A stretch of DNA of 9,819 nucleotides from Candidatus Njordarchaeota archaeon (GCA_029856625.1 JAHKLG010000037.1:1-9819); one strand, 5' to 3'; counted from the stretch's first letter, positions 1 to 6,535 are shown. Notes: generated by a model not told the origin, from the letters alone. Program-made: numbers and translations.

Positions 1-405
1 ATTCCAGAAGAAAAACTAAATGAATTACAGGATAAAGGTATCATTATCCAGCAATCGGGGAGATTTGCATTTGTTTATGTGGATAAAGAAGAGAAAATTG
101 ATGATGCTAGAGAATCCTTAGTTAATATTTTAGGAGAAGATGTGGATGTGCTCACCCTGAATGAAGCTATAAGAGCTCGTTTATGGCCAGCCCTAACGGA
201 TGAAAAACACGAAGCATTCACGGCACGAGCGGGTCAATTAGTTATTCTGCCAAAAAAGCATATTGATATTTCTAAAGAGAGGAAGAGGGAGAAAGAAGAG
301 CTGCTCCAAGATGTAGGTTATTATGCACGAGAATTCAGAGGCTCTCATGGTGGAGCAACAAGAGAAGAAATTGAGACGCCTCTAATAATTCTGGACATTC
401 CTTGA
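1..405 (+). CDS. C-terminal part of an alkaline-phosphatase-superfamily hydrolase (5' truncated by window)
   Basis: The frame is open from base 1 to the TGA at 403-405, so this is the last 134 residues of a longer gene. The internal GTG at 79 is not the true start, because the frame runs open upstream of it to the window edge. Near the end, residues G114-S-H-G-G followed by T-R-E-E-I-E-T-P-L-I match the terminal block of type I phosphodiesterase/nucleotide pyrophosphatase and PglZ-like members of the alkaline phosphatase superfamily. There the His (residue 116) is a metal ligand and the 'EE(M/I)xxPLI' strand closes the core. The preceding 'RAGQLVILPK' stretch is also usual in archaeal members. 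The expected reaction is metal-dependent hydrolysis of a phosphate mono- or diester. The substrate cannot be told, since the nucleophile and most metal ligands lie outside the window. Superfamily membership is fairly sure; the subfamily is not. Confidence 0.72.
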   Translation: MPEEKLNELQDKGIIIQQSGRFAFVYVDKEEKIDDARESLVNILGEDVDVLTLNEAIRARLWPALTDEKHEAFTARAGQLVILPKKHIDISKERKREKEELLQDVGYYAREFRGSHGGATREEIETPLIILDIP

Positions 406-429
406 GAAGCCATCCGAAAGATAAAAAAG

Positions 430-446
430 TTCTAAAAAATTTTTAA
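430..446 (+). promoter_or_regulatory. A/T-palindromic element: terminator of the upstream gene and/or promoter of the permease
   Basis: A TTCTAAAAAATTTTTAA string lies 25 bp after the stop of the upstream hydrolase and 63 bp before the permease ATG. The A6T5 core is self-complementary and ends in a T-tract, as archaeal intrinsic terminators do. TTTTTAAT could equally be a TATA box, placing a start site near 470. The two roles cannot be separated by eye. A very similar string follows the gene that ends at 4782. Confidence 0.35.
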
Positions 447-498
447 TCGCTCAAATTATAGGAACATTCAAGCGTCTTTGAGAGCTTATACTGCTTCT

Positions 499-504
499 GA
501 GGTG
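499..504 (+). promoter_or_regulatory. Shine-Dalgarno site of the permease
   Basis: GAGGTG lies 5 nt before the ATG at 510 and matches the archaeal 16S 3' tail complement. It supports that ATG as the start. Confidence 0.7.
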
Positions 505-509
505 TAAGA

Positions 510-1919
510 ATGGGGGGAGAAGAAAGCCAATCAGCAACTTTAAAGAGAGCTCTCGGTCTTGGCTATACAACCTTCTTTGGTGTAGGTCTCATACTTGGTG
601 CGGGTATATATGTTCTCATAGGTCGTGCAGCGGCTTTTACAGGGGACGCCATCTGGGTAAGCGTTTTATTTGCGACCTTAATAGCAATAACTACTGGATT
701 CTCTTACGCTGAGCTTTCATCCATGTATCCCTATGCATCGAGTACTCATAAGTATGTTGAAGAAGCTTTTCCCCGCATTCCTACTTTAGCATTCATTGCT
801 GGATGGCTTATCGCGTTCGAAGGGATAGCTGGTGCCGCTACAGCGGCTATTGGTTTTGCTAGATATTTCGTTTCACTCATCGATACGATCACTACCTCCC
901 CCGCATTTTATTTGGCAGAAACTACGATTCCATGGATCGCAATAATAATGATTATACTTCTCTCAATCCTTAATTGGTGGGGAATCGAAGAATCAGCGCT
1001 ATTAACTCTTATATTCACGTTCGTAGAAGCTGGGGGCTTACTCCTCGTTGTCGCTATAGGATTTTTATTCCCGCAAAGGAACCCTCAATATTTCAGTATT
1101 CCTACGGGTTTTAACCCCTTCTGGGCAGTAATGCTCGGAGCAGCAGTATTCTACTTCGCATTCACAGGATTCGAACTCCAGCCAACTCTTAGTGAAGAAG
1201 CCAAGGAGCCAGAAAAGACAGTACCTAAGGCTATAATTCTAGCCCTACTTATCTGCTCATTGTTATACTTACTGGTTAGTTTCGCCGTTGTTAGACTTCT
1301 ACCATGGGATGTCCTAGAGAAATCTAAAGCCCCCCTCGCTGATGCTGCTGGAGCTGCTTGGTCAGGTTCGTATCTCGTATTAATGGCTATTGCTCTCTTC
1401 TCAACCGCAAATACTGTCTTAGGATTCCTTGTATCCTCTTCGCGCTTAATTTACGGATTAGCTTCAGAAGGGGTATTGTATAGAAAATTATCGAAGGTTG
1501 ATAGTTGGAGACGAACTCCTTACATCTCAGTAATTGTGAGTGGTTTAATCTCAATACTCGTAGTTCTAATAACTCTATACGTACCAATGGTTACTGGCTG
1601 GAAAGTAGTTATAGGAGAGATAGAATACGAGCTTATAGATTTAGTCGGCAAAACAGCCTCCCTATCCTGTCTATTAGCATTTGTAATTGTTAACATAAGC
1701 GCCATAGTTCTCAGATACACAAAACCAAACGTTCAAAGACCTTTTAGGATTCCATTATCTATAGGTAACTTCCCGCTCCTATCAGCTATCGCTGCATTAC
1801 TTACCATTATGTTCATAGTGACAAGCTTCCTTGACTGGATTGTCTGGCTAACAACAATCATTGTATTAGCCATTGGGTTAGTACTCTACTATGTGGAGAG
1901 AAGACCACAAAGATCTTAA
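510..1919 (+). CDS. APC-superfamily amino acid permease
   Basis: A 469-residue integral membrane protein with about 12 hydrophobic segments, roughly at 19-43, 47-66, 91-118, 141-158, 163-187, 204-222, 240-263, 285-311, 338-360, 379-402, 421-440 and 443-462. Family landmarks are the unwound TM1 'GAGIYVLIG' (30-38), which in this family binds the substrate amino and carboxyl groups; 'SYAELSSMYP' (65-74); 'FYFAFTGFE' followed by 'SEEAKEPEKTVPKAI' (214-242); 'SSSRLIYGLASEG' (309-321); and 'KPNVQRPFRIP' (405-415). Length and order fit secondary amino-acid transporters that work by proton symport or exchange. The usual small, glycine-rich 'GGEY(V/A)Y' after TM2 reads A76-S-S-T-H-K-Y here, a modest departure near the translocation path. 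The ATG at 510 has a good Shine-Dalgarno site. It has its own leader and does not appear to be in an operon with either neighbour. The substrate is not predictable. Confidence 0.93.
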   Translation: MGGEESQSATLKRALGLGYTTFFGVGLILGAGIYVLIGRAAAFTGDAIWVSVLFATLIAITTGFSYAELSSMYPYASSTHKYVEEAFPRIPTLAFIAGWLIAFEGIAGAATAAIGFARYFVSLIDTITTSPAFYLAETTIPWIAIIMIILLSILNWWGIEESALLTLIFTFVEAGGLLLVVAIGFLFPQRNPQYFSIPTGFNPFWAVMLGAAVFYFAFTGFELQPTLSEEAKEPEKTVPKAIILALLICSLLYLLVSFAVVRLLPWDVLEKSKAPLADAAGAAWSGSYLVLMAIALFSTANTVLGFLVSSSRLIYGLASEGVLYRKLSKVDSWRRTPYISVIVSGLISILVVLITLYVPMVTGWKVVIGEIEYELIDLVGKTASLSCLLAFVIVNISAIVLRYTKPNVQRPFRIPLSIGNFPLLSAIAALLTIMFIVTSFLDWIVWLTTIIVLAIGLVLYYVERRPQRS

Positions 1920-2001
1920 AATTTCTTTCAAATTTTCATAATTAATCCAACGATTTACATTCTTAATCTCATGCTAAGAGATTGTAGGCGAGAACCTAGT
2001 A

Positions 2002-2010
2002 ATTATAAAA
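2002..2010 (+). promoter_or_regulatory. Putative TATA box upstream of the ABC ATPase
   Basis: ATTATAAAA lies about 26 bp upstream of the ATG at 2032. That spacing would make a transcript beginning at or next to that ATG, as in archaeal leaderless mRNAs. It is the strongest TATA-like string in the 165-bp gap 1920-2084. Confidence 0.45.
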
Positions 2011-2031
2011 ATGCCATAAGATTATTTAATT

Positions 2032-2109
2032 ATGCTAAGCGATGAAGAATTACTAGTAAGCACTCAGAAAACTGGGTCTTTCAATTGTTTAATTTACTCG
2101 AAATTTTAA
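2032..2109 (+). CDS. Possible 25-codon leader ORF overlapping the ABC ATPase start
   Basis: ATG 2032 to TAA 2107-2109 encodes 25 residues beginning MLSDEELLVSTQKTG. It overlaps the first 25 nt of the ABC ATPase frame in another register. Its ATG sits where a leaderless transcript from the TATA-like box at 2002-2010 would start. I recognise no homology. It may be chance, a translated leader coupled to the TTG start at 2085, or the true N-terminus separated from the ATPase by an indel. The ATPase aligns with its family from its own residue 4 onward, so an extension is not needed. Low confidence as a real gene. Confidence 0.2.
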   Translation: MLSDEELLVSTQKTGSFNCLIYSKF

Positions 2110-3104
2110 ACCTCAAGACATATTATTATCAGGGCAACGCAGTAATAAGAGCTGTGGACGACATTACGCTAGCTATTAGAAAGGGCGAAGTAATAGGTAT
2201 TGCAGGAGAATCTGGCTGCGGAAAAACAACACTAGCTTTATCTATACTTAGAATTCTCCCTAGGAATGCTAGAATTGTTGGGGGCAAAATACTATTCAGA
2301 GGCACTAATCTTTTATCACTTACAGAAGAGGAAATGATGAGAATTAGACAAAGGCATATCTCAATAATTTTTCAAGGACCTTCTCCTCAAAGCCTTAATC
2401 CATTGATGTTCTCTGGCATACAAGTCGCTGAAGCGATAGAATATCATCTTGGAAAAGATATGAGCAGAGCTATTAGAATGGCTAAGGAACTATTCGAAGA
2501 AGTAGAGTTAGGGGCTAGCTATTTAATCACCCTTCCACACGAATTAAGCGCTGGAATGCTTCAGAGAGTAAAAATTGCCATGGCATTATCAACTAGGCCA
2601 GAACTTATCATTGCTGATGAACCATTAGTAGGGTTAAACACTACCATTCAAGCTGTTCTCATGGATCTATTAATGCGTCTTAAGAGAAAATACGGTGTTT
2701 CCCTAATGTATCTCTCTCATAATCTTGCCAGAATGGCCGAGATAGCTGATAGAGTAGCTATAATGTATGCAGGAAAAATATTAGAAATCGGGCCGACAAA
2801 GGACATATTTGAAAGACCTATCCACCCATACACGAAGGGATTAATTGGGGCTCTTCCCCGGATCAAGAAGATTCGGGAACAGAGGAGAAGAGGACTAATA
2901 TGGGTTCCTGGAAATCCACCAAGTCCTTCAAATCCTCCTAAGGGATGCAGATTTCATCCAAGATGCCCTATAGCTAAGGAGATCTGCAAGACCCAAGAAC
3001 CCCCTAGGGTGAGGATTGGTGAGAGTATTGCTTATTGTCATTTCGCAGAAGAAATAAAGGATACATCACCATACGACTTCTGGGCCCCCTTCCTATTTAA
3101 ATAG
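2085..3104 (+). CDS. Oligopeptide/dipeptide-type ABC transporter ATPase (DppD/OppD-like), orphan
   Basis: A 339-residue cytoplasmic ATPase of the peptide/nickel import family. Visible motifs: Walker A GESGCGKT (41-48), Q-loop Gln97 in 'IIFQGPSPQSLNP', Walker B 'LIIADEP' (174-180) with catalytic Glu179, and H-loop His212. The C-terminal oligo-HPY domain carries 'HPYTKGLIGALP' and four cysteines (288, 294, 301, 318), as in DppD/OppD. Two departures stand out. The signature is LSAGM (154-158) rather than LSGGM/Q, and the D-loop reads 'VGLN' with Asn185 where Asp is normal ('SALD'/'TALD'). The TTG at 2085 is the only ATG/GTG/TTG codon in frame after the upstream stop at 2043 and gives the usual family N-terminus ('LLEILNLKTYYY'), but it has no Shine-Dalgarno site. 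No permease, binding protein or partner DppF-like ATPase is nearby, so the transporter it serves is unknown. The family assignment is firm; activity is open. Confidence 0.9.
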   Translation: MFNLLEILNLKTYYYQGNAVIRAVDDITLAIRKGEVIGIAGESGCGKTTLALSILRILPRNARIVGGKILFRGTNLLSLTEEEMMRIRQRHISIIFQGPSPQSLNPLMFSGIQVAEAIEYHLGKDMSRAIRMAKELFEEVELGASYLITLPHELSAGMLQRVKIAMALSTRPELIIADEPLVGLNTTIQAVLMDLLMRLKRKYGVSLMYLSHNLARMAEIADRVAIMYAGKILEIGPTKDIFERPIHPYTKGLIGALPRIKKIREQRRRGLIWVPGNPPSPSNPPKGCRFHPRCPIAKEICKTQEPPRVRIGESIAYCHFAEEIKDTSPYDFWAPFLFK

Positions 3105-3321
3105 ACACCCAAAATTTCCCCACCAAGATCTTTTTAATGAATACTGTTTCTTAATCTTTATAAAAATAGGAAACGAAAAGTACTCACTTTTATATTTTTG
3201 TCTAGCTTTATTACATTTACCTCTAAATCTAAGCTACTTAATCTTCTAGAATTATCGAAGCGAAAGATAATTATTTGGTTTAACATGTTTTTGATTTATA
3301 GCATGCATTAAGGGTGTTCGT
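3105..3321. other. 217-bp A/T-rich intergenic region
   Basis: No ORF with a plausible start and no tRNA or C/D-box pattern was seen. It holds a T5 tract (3131-3135) that could end the ABC transcript, a strong TATA-like TTTATAAAAAT (3158-3168), a second T5 tract (3195-3199), and 'GATTTATA' (3293-3300) about 25 bp before the next start codon. The next transcript could therefore have a leader of roughly 130 nt or almost none. Confidence 0.5.
3158..3168 (+). promoter_or_regulatory. Putative TATA box for the 3322 gene
   Basis: TTTATAAAAAT is the best TATA match in the gap. It predicts a start near 3188 and a 5' leader of about 130 nt. The alternative box at 3293-3300 would give a leaderless or near-leaderless transcript. 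Confidence 0.4.
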
Positions 3322-4782
3322 GTGCGAGAGTATGCTGATTTTCTGGCAACCAAGCTCAAAGAGAGCAGCCGTAAGCCATTGGATACTTTAGCAGCATTCG
3401 TTGTTGCTTGGTCCTGCGTGGATTCCACTAAGCCTCTCTCCTTGTCTCTGCGACGAATGCTTGGACTTGGCTACATTGGAAGTATGGAAGAGGCTTTTAG
3501 TAAGGCTCTTGCGCTTATTAGTTCTGATCCAGGTTTTAAGGAAAAAGCTATTGAGGCTTTATATATTGCTGTGGATAGAGATTGGGTTAGAAAGGATCTC
3601 CTTGAAGTTGCGTGGAAGAACGCTGGTAAGGAACTTCTTCAAGCTATTAATGAACTAAGCAACTTTAGGAGATCATATTCGATTAATATTTTTAAAAACG
3701 AGATAGAATCTGCTATTTCGGCCCAGCAAGAAAAAACTTTCGAGGCCCTTCAAGAACAAATGATAGAGCGTAAAGCTATGGAGGTCTCTCCAACTCCTCA
3801 AGCCCCAGAAGTCGAGAAACTTCCTTTACCCTCGAAGGAAAAACCAGAAGAAGTTGAAGCAAAGTTGGTAAAGGATGAATTAACTGAAAATATTAAGGCA
3901 TTATCTCGAGAGTTGTCTGGAATAAAAATTTTTCTAGACAAGCTTAACGAGACATTAAACTCTCTGAGATCTGATTTATCGGAACTTCTAAAAAATACCT
4001 CCTCTCTTGTGTTCTTAGCTAAGATGTCTGATACTTTAGAATATGGATTAAGCGAACTTAAAAAGAGTATTGAAGGAATACGGCAAGAATTATCCTCACT
4101 CACTAAAACCCTTATAAAAGAAATAAAAGAGATAGCAACTCCTTTACCTCCTCCGATGCCAGTGGAGGGCAAGAAACCCGAAAAAGCTCCAGAAGCACCA
4201 CAAGTTGGGACAATTATTGAGGAAAAAATAGAGACACCGCCTCCTCCGTCTCCCCCTCCAATCTCAATAGAAACTCCAGAAAGCGAGGAGGGCGTATTAG
4301 AAGTAGAGAAAGCATTAAGAGCTCTTGATAAGGCTTTAGAAGCCCCAGAAGCTCCTGAGGAGAAGGTTGAGAATTATTTATTTGCGGCAATTGGAAATCT
4401 TAATAAACTTGAGAACATACTGAGAGATCATGCTATAGCTGGGAAAGAGAGAAGATGGCGAATTAGTATCAGAATCGATTCTATCCGTTATGTTGGGGAT
4501 ATTCAGGGTCTTTATCCAGGAATTTCAGAAGATGTTCTAAAGGAGTTAATGGAGAAATCCATAAGTATTATAGTATTGCCAGTAAAGAATATAGCATCCC
4601 TAGCAAAAGTTTTAGAGAAAGTTCAAACGATCCTCGTCTCTCTAAAAGTGATTATAATAGATTCTGAAAACCCCATAAAAGAGCTGGAAAAGGTCACGAG
4701 CTATCCAATAATCTATAGAAAAATAGACTCTGCTGATGATGTAAGGAAGGCAATTGTGGAAGCTTTAAGGAAGATCTCTTAG
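3322..4782 (+). CDS. Unrecognised multidomain coiled-coil protein with proline-rich linkers
   Basis: A 486-residue protein that I do not recognise. The layout is visible. Residues 1-150 are helical and soluble. Residues 152-178 are a Pro/Glu/Lys-rich linker. Residues 180-272 are a long amphipathic coiled coil with heptad Leu/Ile spacing. Residues 273-320 are strongly proline-rich ('PLPPPMP', 'PPPPSPPP'), with 'APEAP' at 289-293 repeated at 341-345. Residues 323-371 are helical. Residues 377-486 look like a compact alternating strand/helix domain, with 'ISIRIDSIRYVG', 'SISIIVLPV', 'KVIIIDSE' and 'YPIIYRKI' as candidate strands. There is no signal peptide, membrane segment or catalytic motif. 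The GTG start has AGGGTG 5 nt upstream (3311-3316). The gene ends 41 bp before maf. The architecture suggests an oligomerising scaffold or adaptor, by inference only. The length and intact frame make it a real gene. Confidence 0.88.
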   Translation: MREYADFLATKLKESSRKPLDTLAAFVVAWSCVDSTKPLSLSLRRMLGLGYIGSMEEAFSKALALISSDPGFKEKAIEALYIAVDRDWVRKDLLEVAWKNAGKELLQAINELSNFRRSYSINIFKNEIESAISAQQEKTFEALQEQMIERKAMEVSPTPQAPEVEKLPLPSKEKPEEVEAKLVKDELTENIKALSRELSGIKIFLDKLNETLNSLRSDLSELLKNTSSLVFLAKMSDTLEYGLSELKKSIEGIRQELSSLTKTLIKEIKEIATPLPPPMPVEGKKPEKAPEAPQVGTIIEEKIETPPPPSPPPISIETPESEEGVLEVEKALRALDKALEAPEAPEEKVENYLFAAIGNLNKLENILRDHAIAGKERRWRISIRIDSIRYVGDIQGLYPGISEDVLKELMEKSISIIVLPVKNIASLAKVLEKVQTILVSLKVIIIDSENPIKELEKVTSYPIIYRKIDSADDVRKAIVEALRKIS

Positions 4783-4790
4783 TCTTTTTG

Positions 4791-4810
4791 AAAAAATTCT
4801 AAATTTTTTT
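4791..4810 (+). terminator. A/T hairpin and T7 tract after the coiled-coil gene
   Basis: AAAAAATT (4791-4798) and AATTTTTT (4802-4809) are perfect inverted arms around a 3-nt loop, and the element ends in seven T. It begins 9 bp after the stop codon. It fits a weak archaeal intrinsic terminator, but sits so close to the maf ATG (4824) that it may also supply the A/T-rich promoter element for maf. Confidence 0.4.
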
Positions 4811-4823
4811 AAGGTTAACTTCT

Positions 4824-5411
4824 ATGCTCGTTTTAGCATCCTCTTCTCCTAGAAGAATTCAACTCCTTAAAGAATTAGGCATTAAGTTTAGAGTTATCCC
4901 TCCCCCATGGGAAACCGACATTAAGAGCGAAGATCCAGTAGAAGTTGCTAGATATGTAGCATTAGAGAAAGCTCGCGCTGTGGCTGGTTTTTTGACTGAG
5001 GGGATCGTTATTGGAGCGGACACCATTGTGGTATTGGAAGGTAAAATCCTTGGTAAACCGCGCTCTGAAGAAGAGGCAAGGAGTTTCCTTAGACAGCTGA
5101 GTGGGAGAGTCCATGAGGTTATTACAGGAATCGCTATTATAAATGCCGCGACAAACGAAGAGTTGGTTGATCATGAGGTTTCTCGTGTAAAATTTGCTGA
5201 GCTTTCTCAGGAAGAAATAGAACTCTATATTAAAAGCGGTGAACCATTTGATAAGGCCGGAGGCTATGCAATACAGGGAATTGCGAGGTTGTTTATCGAG
5301 TGGATAGAGGGAGATTACTACAATGTAGTTGGACTCCCTATTAGAAAATTATATTCAATGCTCAAGAGGTTTGGTTACGATTTATTAAAAGAGGTAATTT
5401 CTGGAGGATAA
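4824..5411 (+). CDS. maf: Maf-family nucleoside triphosphate pyrophosphatase (YhdE-like, dTTP/UTP type)
   Basis: A 195-residue cytosolic protein of the usual Maf length. It hydrolyses the alpha-beta bond of nucleoside triphosphates to NMP and pyrophosphate and acts as a house-cleaning enzyme against modified or excess nucleotides. Visible motifs: 'SSSPRR' (6-11) at the nucleotide site, Glu30, Lys49 in 'LEKAR', 'GADTIV' (64-69) with the catalytic Asp66, 'GKPRS' (77-81) with Lys78, 'EPFDKAGGYAIQG' (140-152) with Gln151, and 'VVGLP' (168-172). The 'DKAG-Y-IQG' block is that of the YhdE (dTTP/UTP) group and not of the YceF (m7GTP) group. The ATG at 4824 places the first strand at the very N-terminus as the family requires; AAGGTT (4811-4816) is a weak ribosome site. 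The stop is 1 bp from the end of the convergent recombinase gene, so the two transcripts must run into each other. Confidence 0.95.
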   Translation: MLVLASSSPRRIQLLKELGIKFRVIPPPWETDIKSEDPVEVARYVALEKARAVAGFLTEGIVIGADTIVVLEGKILGKPRSEEEARSFLRQLSGRVHEVITGIAIINAATNEELVDHEVSRVKFAELSQEEIELYIKSGEPFDKAGGYAIQGIARLFIEWIEGDYYNVVGLPIRKLYSMLKRFGYDLLKEVISGG

Positions 5412-5412
5412 T

Positions 5413-6426
5413 TTATATACCCTCTGGAGGATCCGCAATACCGGCTTCCGTAATTCTAATCCTAGTCACAGCAGGGGGTAAGCGGCTGGAATCTATTATC
5501 TCAACCCTCCTAATATCCTCTTTAACAAAGCTAAGGTATAGTCTAGTATCTACTGTGTGGGCTAGAACATGACCACCTATTGGTTTTTCTTTATCCACTA
5601 ATTTAGAATATGGAGAAGCATCTGGTACTGCCACAACTTGGTTAGTTACTAAGGCGACTAAGCTATATGCCTCGGCTATTCTCCTCAATTTCTCAACCAT
5701 TGAGAGAATCATTCTTTGTCTTTCATAGAGCTCTCCTCTTCCCGAGAAATCGGCTCTAGGCAACTTGGTTAATGAATCGACGATAACTAATTTTATGTTC
5801 CTATTCTTAACAACCTTAACCAGATTTTCTATCATTTTTAACTGATGATGACTATTCTTTGGTTTCCCCACTAGTATCCTATCTAATGCCCATCGCGGAT
5901 CTATATCAAACCGCTGGAAAATCGGCTCCATCCTTCTTGGAGAAAACGTGTGTTCTGCGTCAATTAGAACTGCATAAACATCCCCATCATTAAGTCCTCC
6001 CTCATCCTCTGGTAGGAAAACAGTAGCTAATGCTGTAAGGCATGCCTGGGTTTTCCCTGTTCTATAGGCACCAGCTAGCTCCGTTACTTCTCCGACACAG
6101 TAGCCTCCCCGTAATATATCGTCTAGATTCTTAGATCCCGTGTGGAGGGTCTTCTTTACTTCCTTCTCTATCTCTAGAAGTTCTAAGGCTTTCTCAAAAC
6201 CATACTCTTTCCTCTCTAATTTCTCAAGGATTTCCAGGGATTCCTCTATTATTTTCTCCGCACTCTCAACACTTATTCTTGCAGCTTCAGCTAGCCTTAA
6301 GGGATTAAACATTAATACATCTTTGAGGAAGTATATCCCTGCTTTCTTCAACTTATCCTTAGTTGCCTTCTTAACACTTTTAAGTAGTTCTATGGTTGGT
6401 TCCTCCCTCTTATTCAGAAGAGACAC
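5413..6426 (-). CDS. radA: Divergent RadA-family DNA recombinase (archaeal RecA/Rad51)
   Basis: A 337-residue protein, full length for RadA and longer than RadB, which lacks the N-terminal domain. Residues 12-68 occupy the helix-hairpin-helix domain. 'FEKA' (77-80) fits the FxxA oligomerisation motif in the linker. The ATPase core has Walker A GAYRTGKT (119-126), 'IDAEHTF' with Glu158 as likely catalytic base, Walker B 'LVIVD' (213-217), loop 1 around 'SGRGELYERQR' (228-238), 'VTNQV' (260-264), loop 2 to 'PIGGHVLAH' (282-290), and the C-terminal 'RIRITEAGI' strand. It would form ATP-dependent filaments on single-stranded DNA and exchange strands. It is unusual for RadA: the family 'GEFGSGKTQ' reads 'GAYRTGKTQ', and the hairpin Gly-Val-Gly is replaced by 'SVKK'. 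It could be the cell's only RadA or a paralogue. The start is GTG (CAC at 6424-6426) with no Shine-Dalgarno site. It converges on maf and diverges from the 6600 operon. Confidence 0.9.
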   Translation of the reverse strand: MSLLNKREEPTIELLKSVKKATKDKLKKAGIYFLKDVLMFNPLRLAEAARISVESAEKIIEESLEILEKLERKEYGFEKALELLEIEKEVKKTLHTGSKNLDDILRGGYCVGEVTELAGAYRTGKTQACLTALATVFLPEDEGGLNDGDVYAVLIDAEHTFSPRRMEPIFQRFDIDPRWALDRILVGKPKNSHHQLKMIENLVKVVKNRNIKLVIVDSLTKLPRADFSGRGELYERQRMILSMVEKLRRIAEAYSLVALVTNQVVAVPDASPYSKLVDKEKPIGGHVLAHTVDTRLYLSFVKEDIRRVEIIDSSRLPPAVTRIRITEAGIADPPEGI

Positions 6427-6444
6427 CGAGTAATAAGGATTTCC

Positions 6445-6452
6445 TATTTAAT
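6445..6452 (-). promoter_or_regulatory. TATA box for a leaderless recombinase transcript
   Basis: Read on the minus strand, ATTAAATA lies about 22-25 bp upstream of the GTG start. That is the spacing expected when transcription begins at the start codon itself, and it fits the lack of a ribosome-binding site. Confidence 0.45.
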
Positions 6453-6535
6453 TTCTAAGAAAACACGCATAATATTAAAATGAATTATTTAACCCTCCTA
6501 TACTTTAACTCTCACAATGAAATTGAGGAAATTCA

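Noticed and set aside
79..405. Treating the GTG at 79 as the start of a 108-residue protein
   Set aside because: The frame is open to base 1 and the upstream residues continue naturally, so the gene is truncated by the window edge.
1..405. BREX phage-defence PglZ
   Set aside because: The C-terminal HGG block is shared across the alkaline phosphatase superfamily, and no other BREX gene is visible next to it.
2032..2060. C/D-box RNA based on GCGATGAAG near 2039
   Set aside because: Only a partial C-box match was seen, with no D box or guide-length spacing downstream.
3093..3104. 12-bp perfect palindrome CTATTTAAATAG at the end of the ABC gene
   Set aside because: It lies within the last codons, is A/T-only in its core and lacks a following T-tract. 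A chance palindrome is likely in such A/T-rich DNA.
3798..4172. 124-residue minus-strand ORF inside the coiled-coil gene
   Set aside because: Its Ser/Phe-rich composition mirrors the Glu/Lys-rich sense strand. It has no independent support.
6140..6433. 97-residue plus-strand ORF opposite the recombinase start
   Set aside because: It is Ser/Phe/Leu-rich in the way of an antisense shadow, and the minus-strand frame is a clear RadA-family protein.
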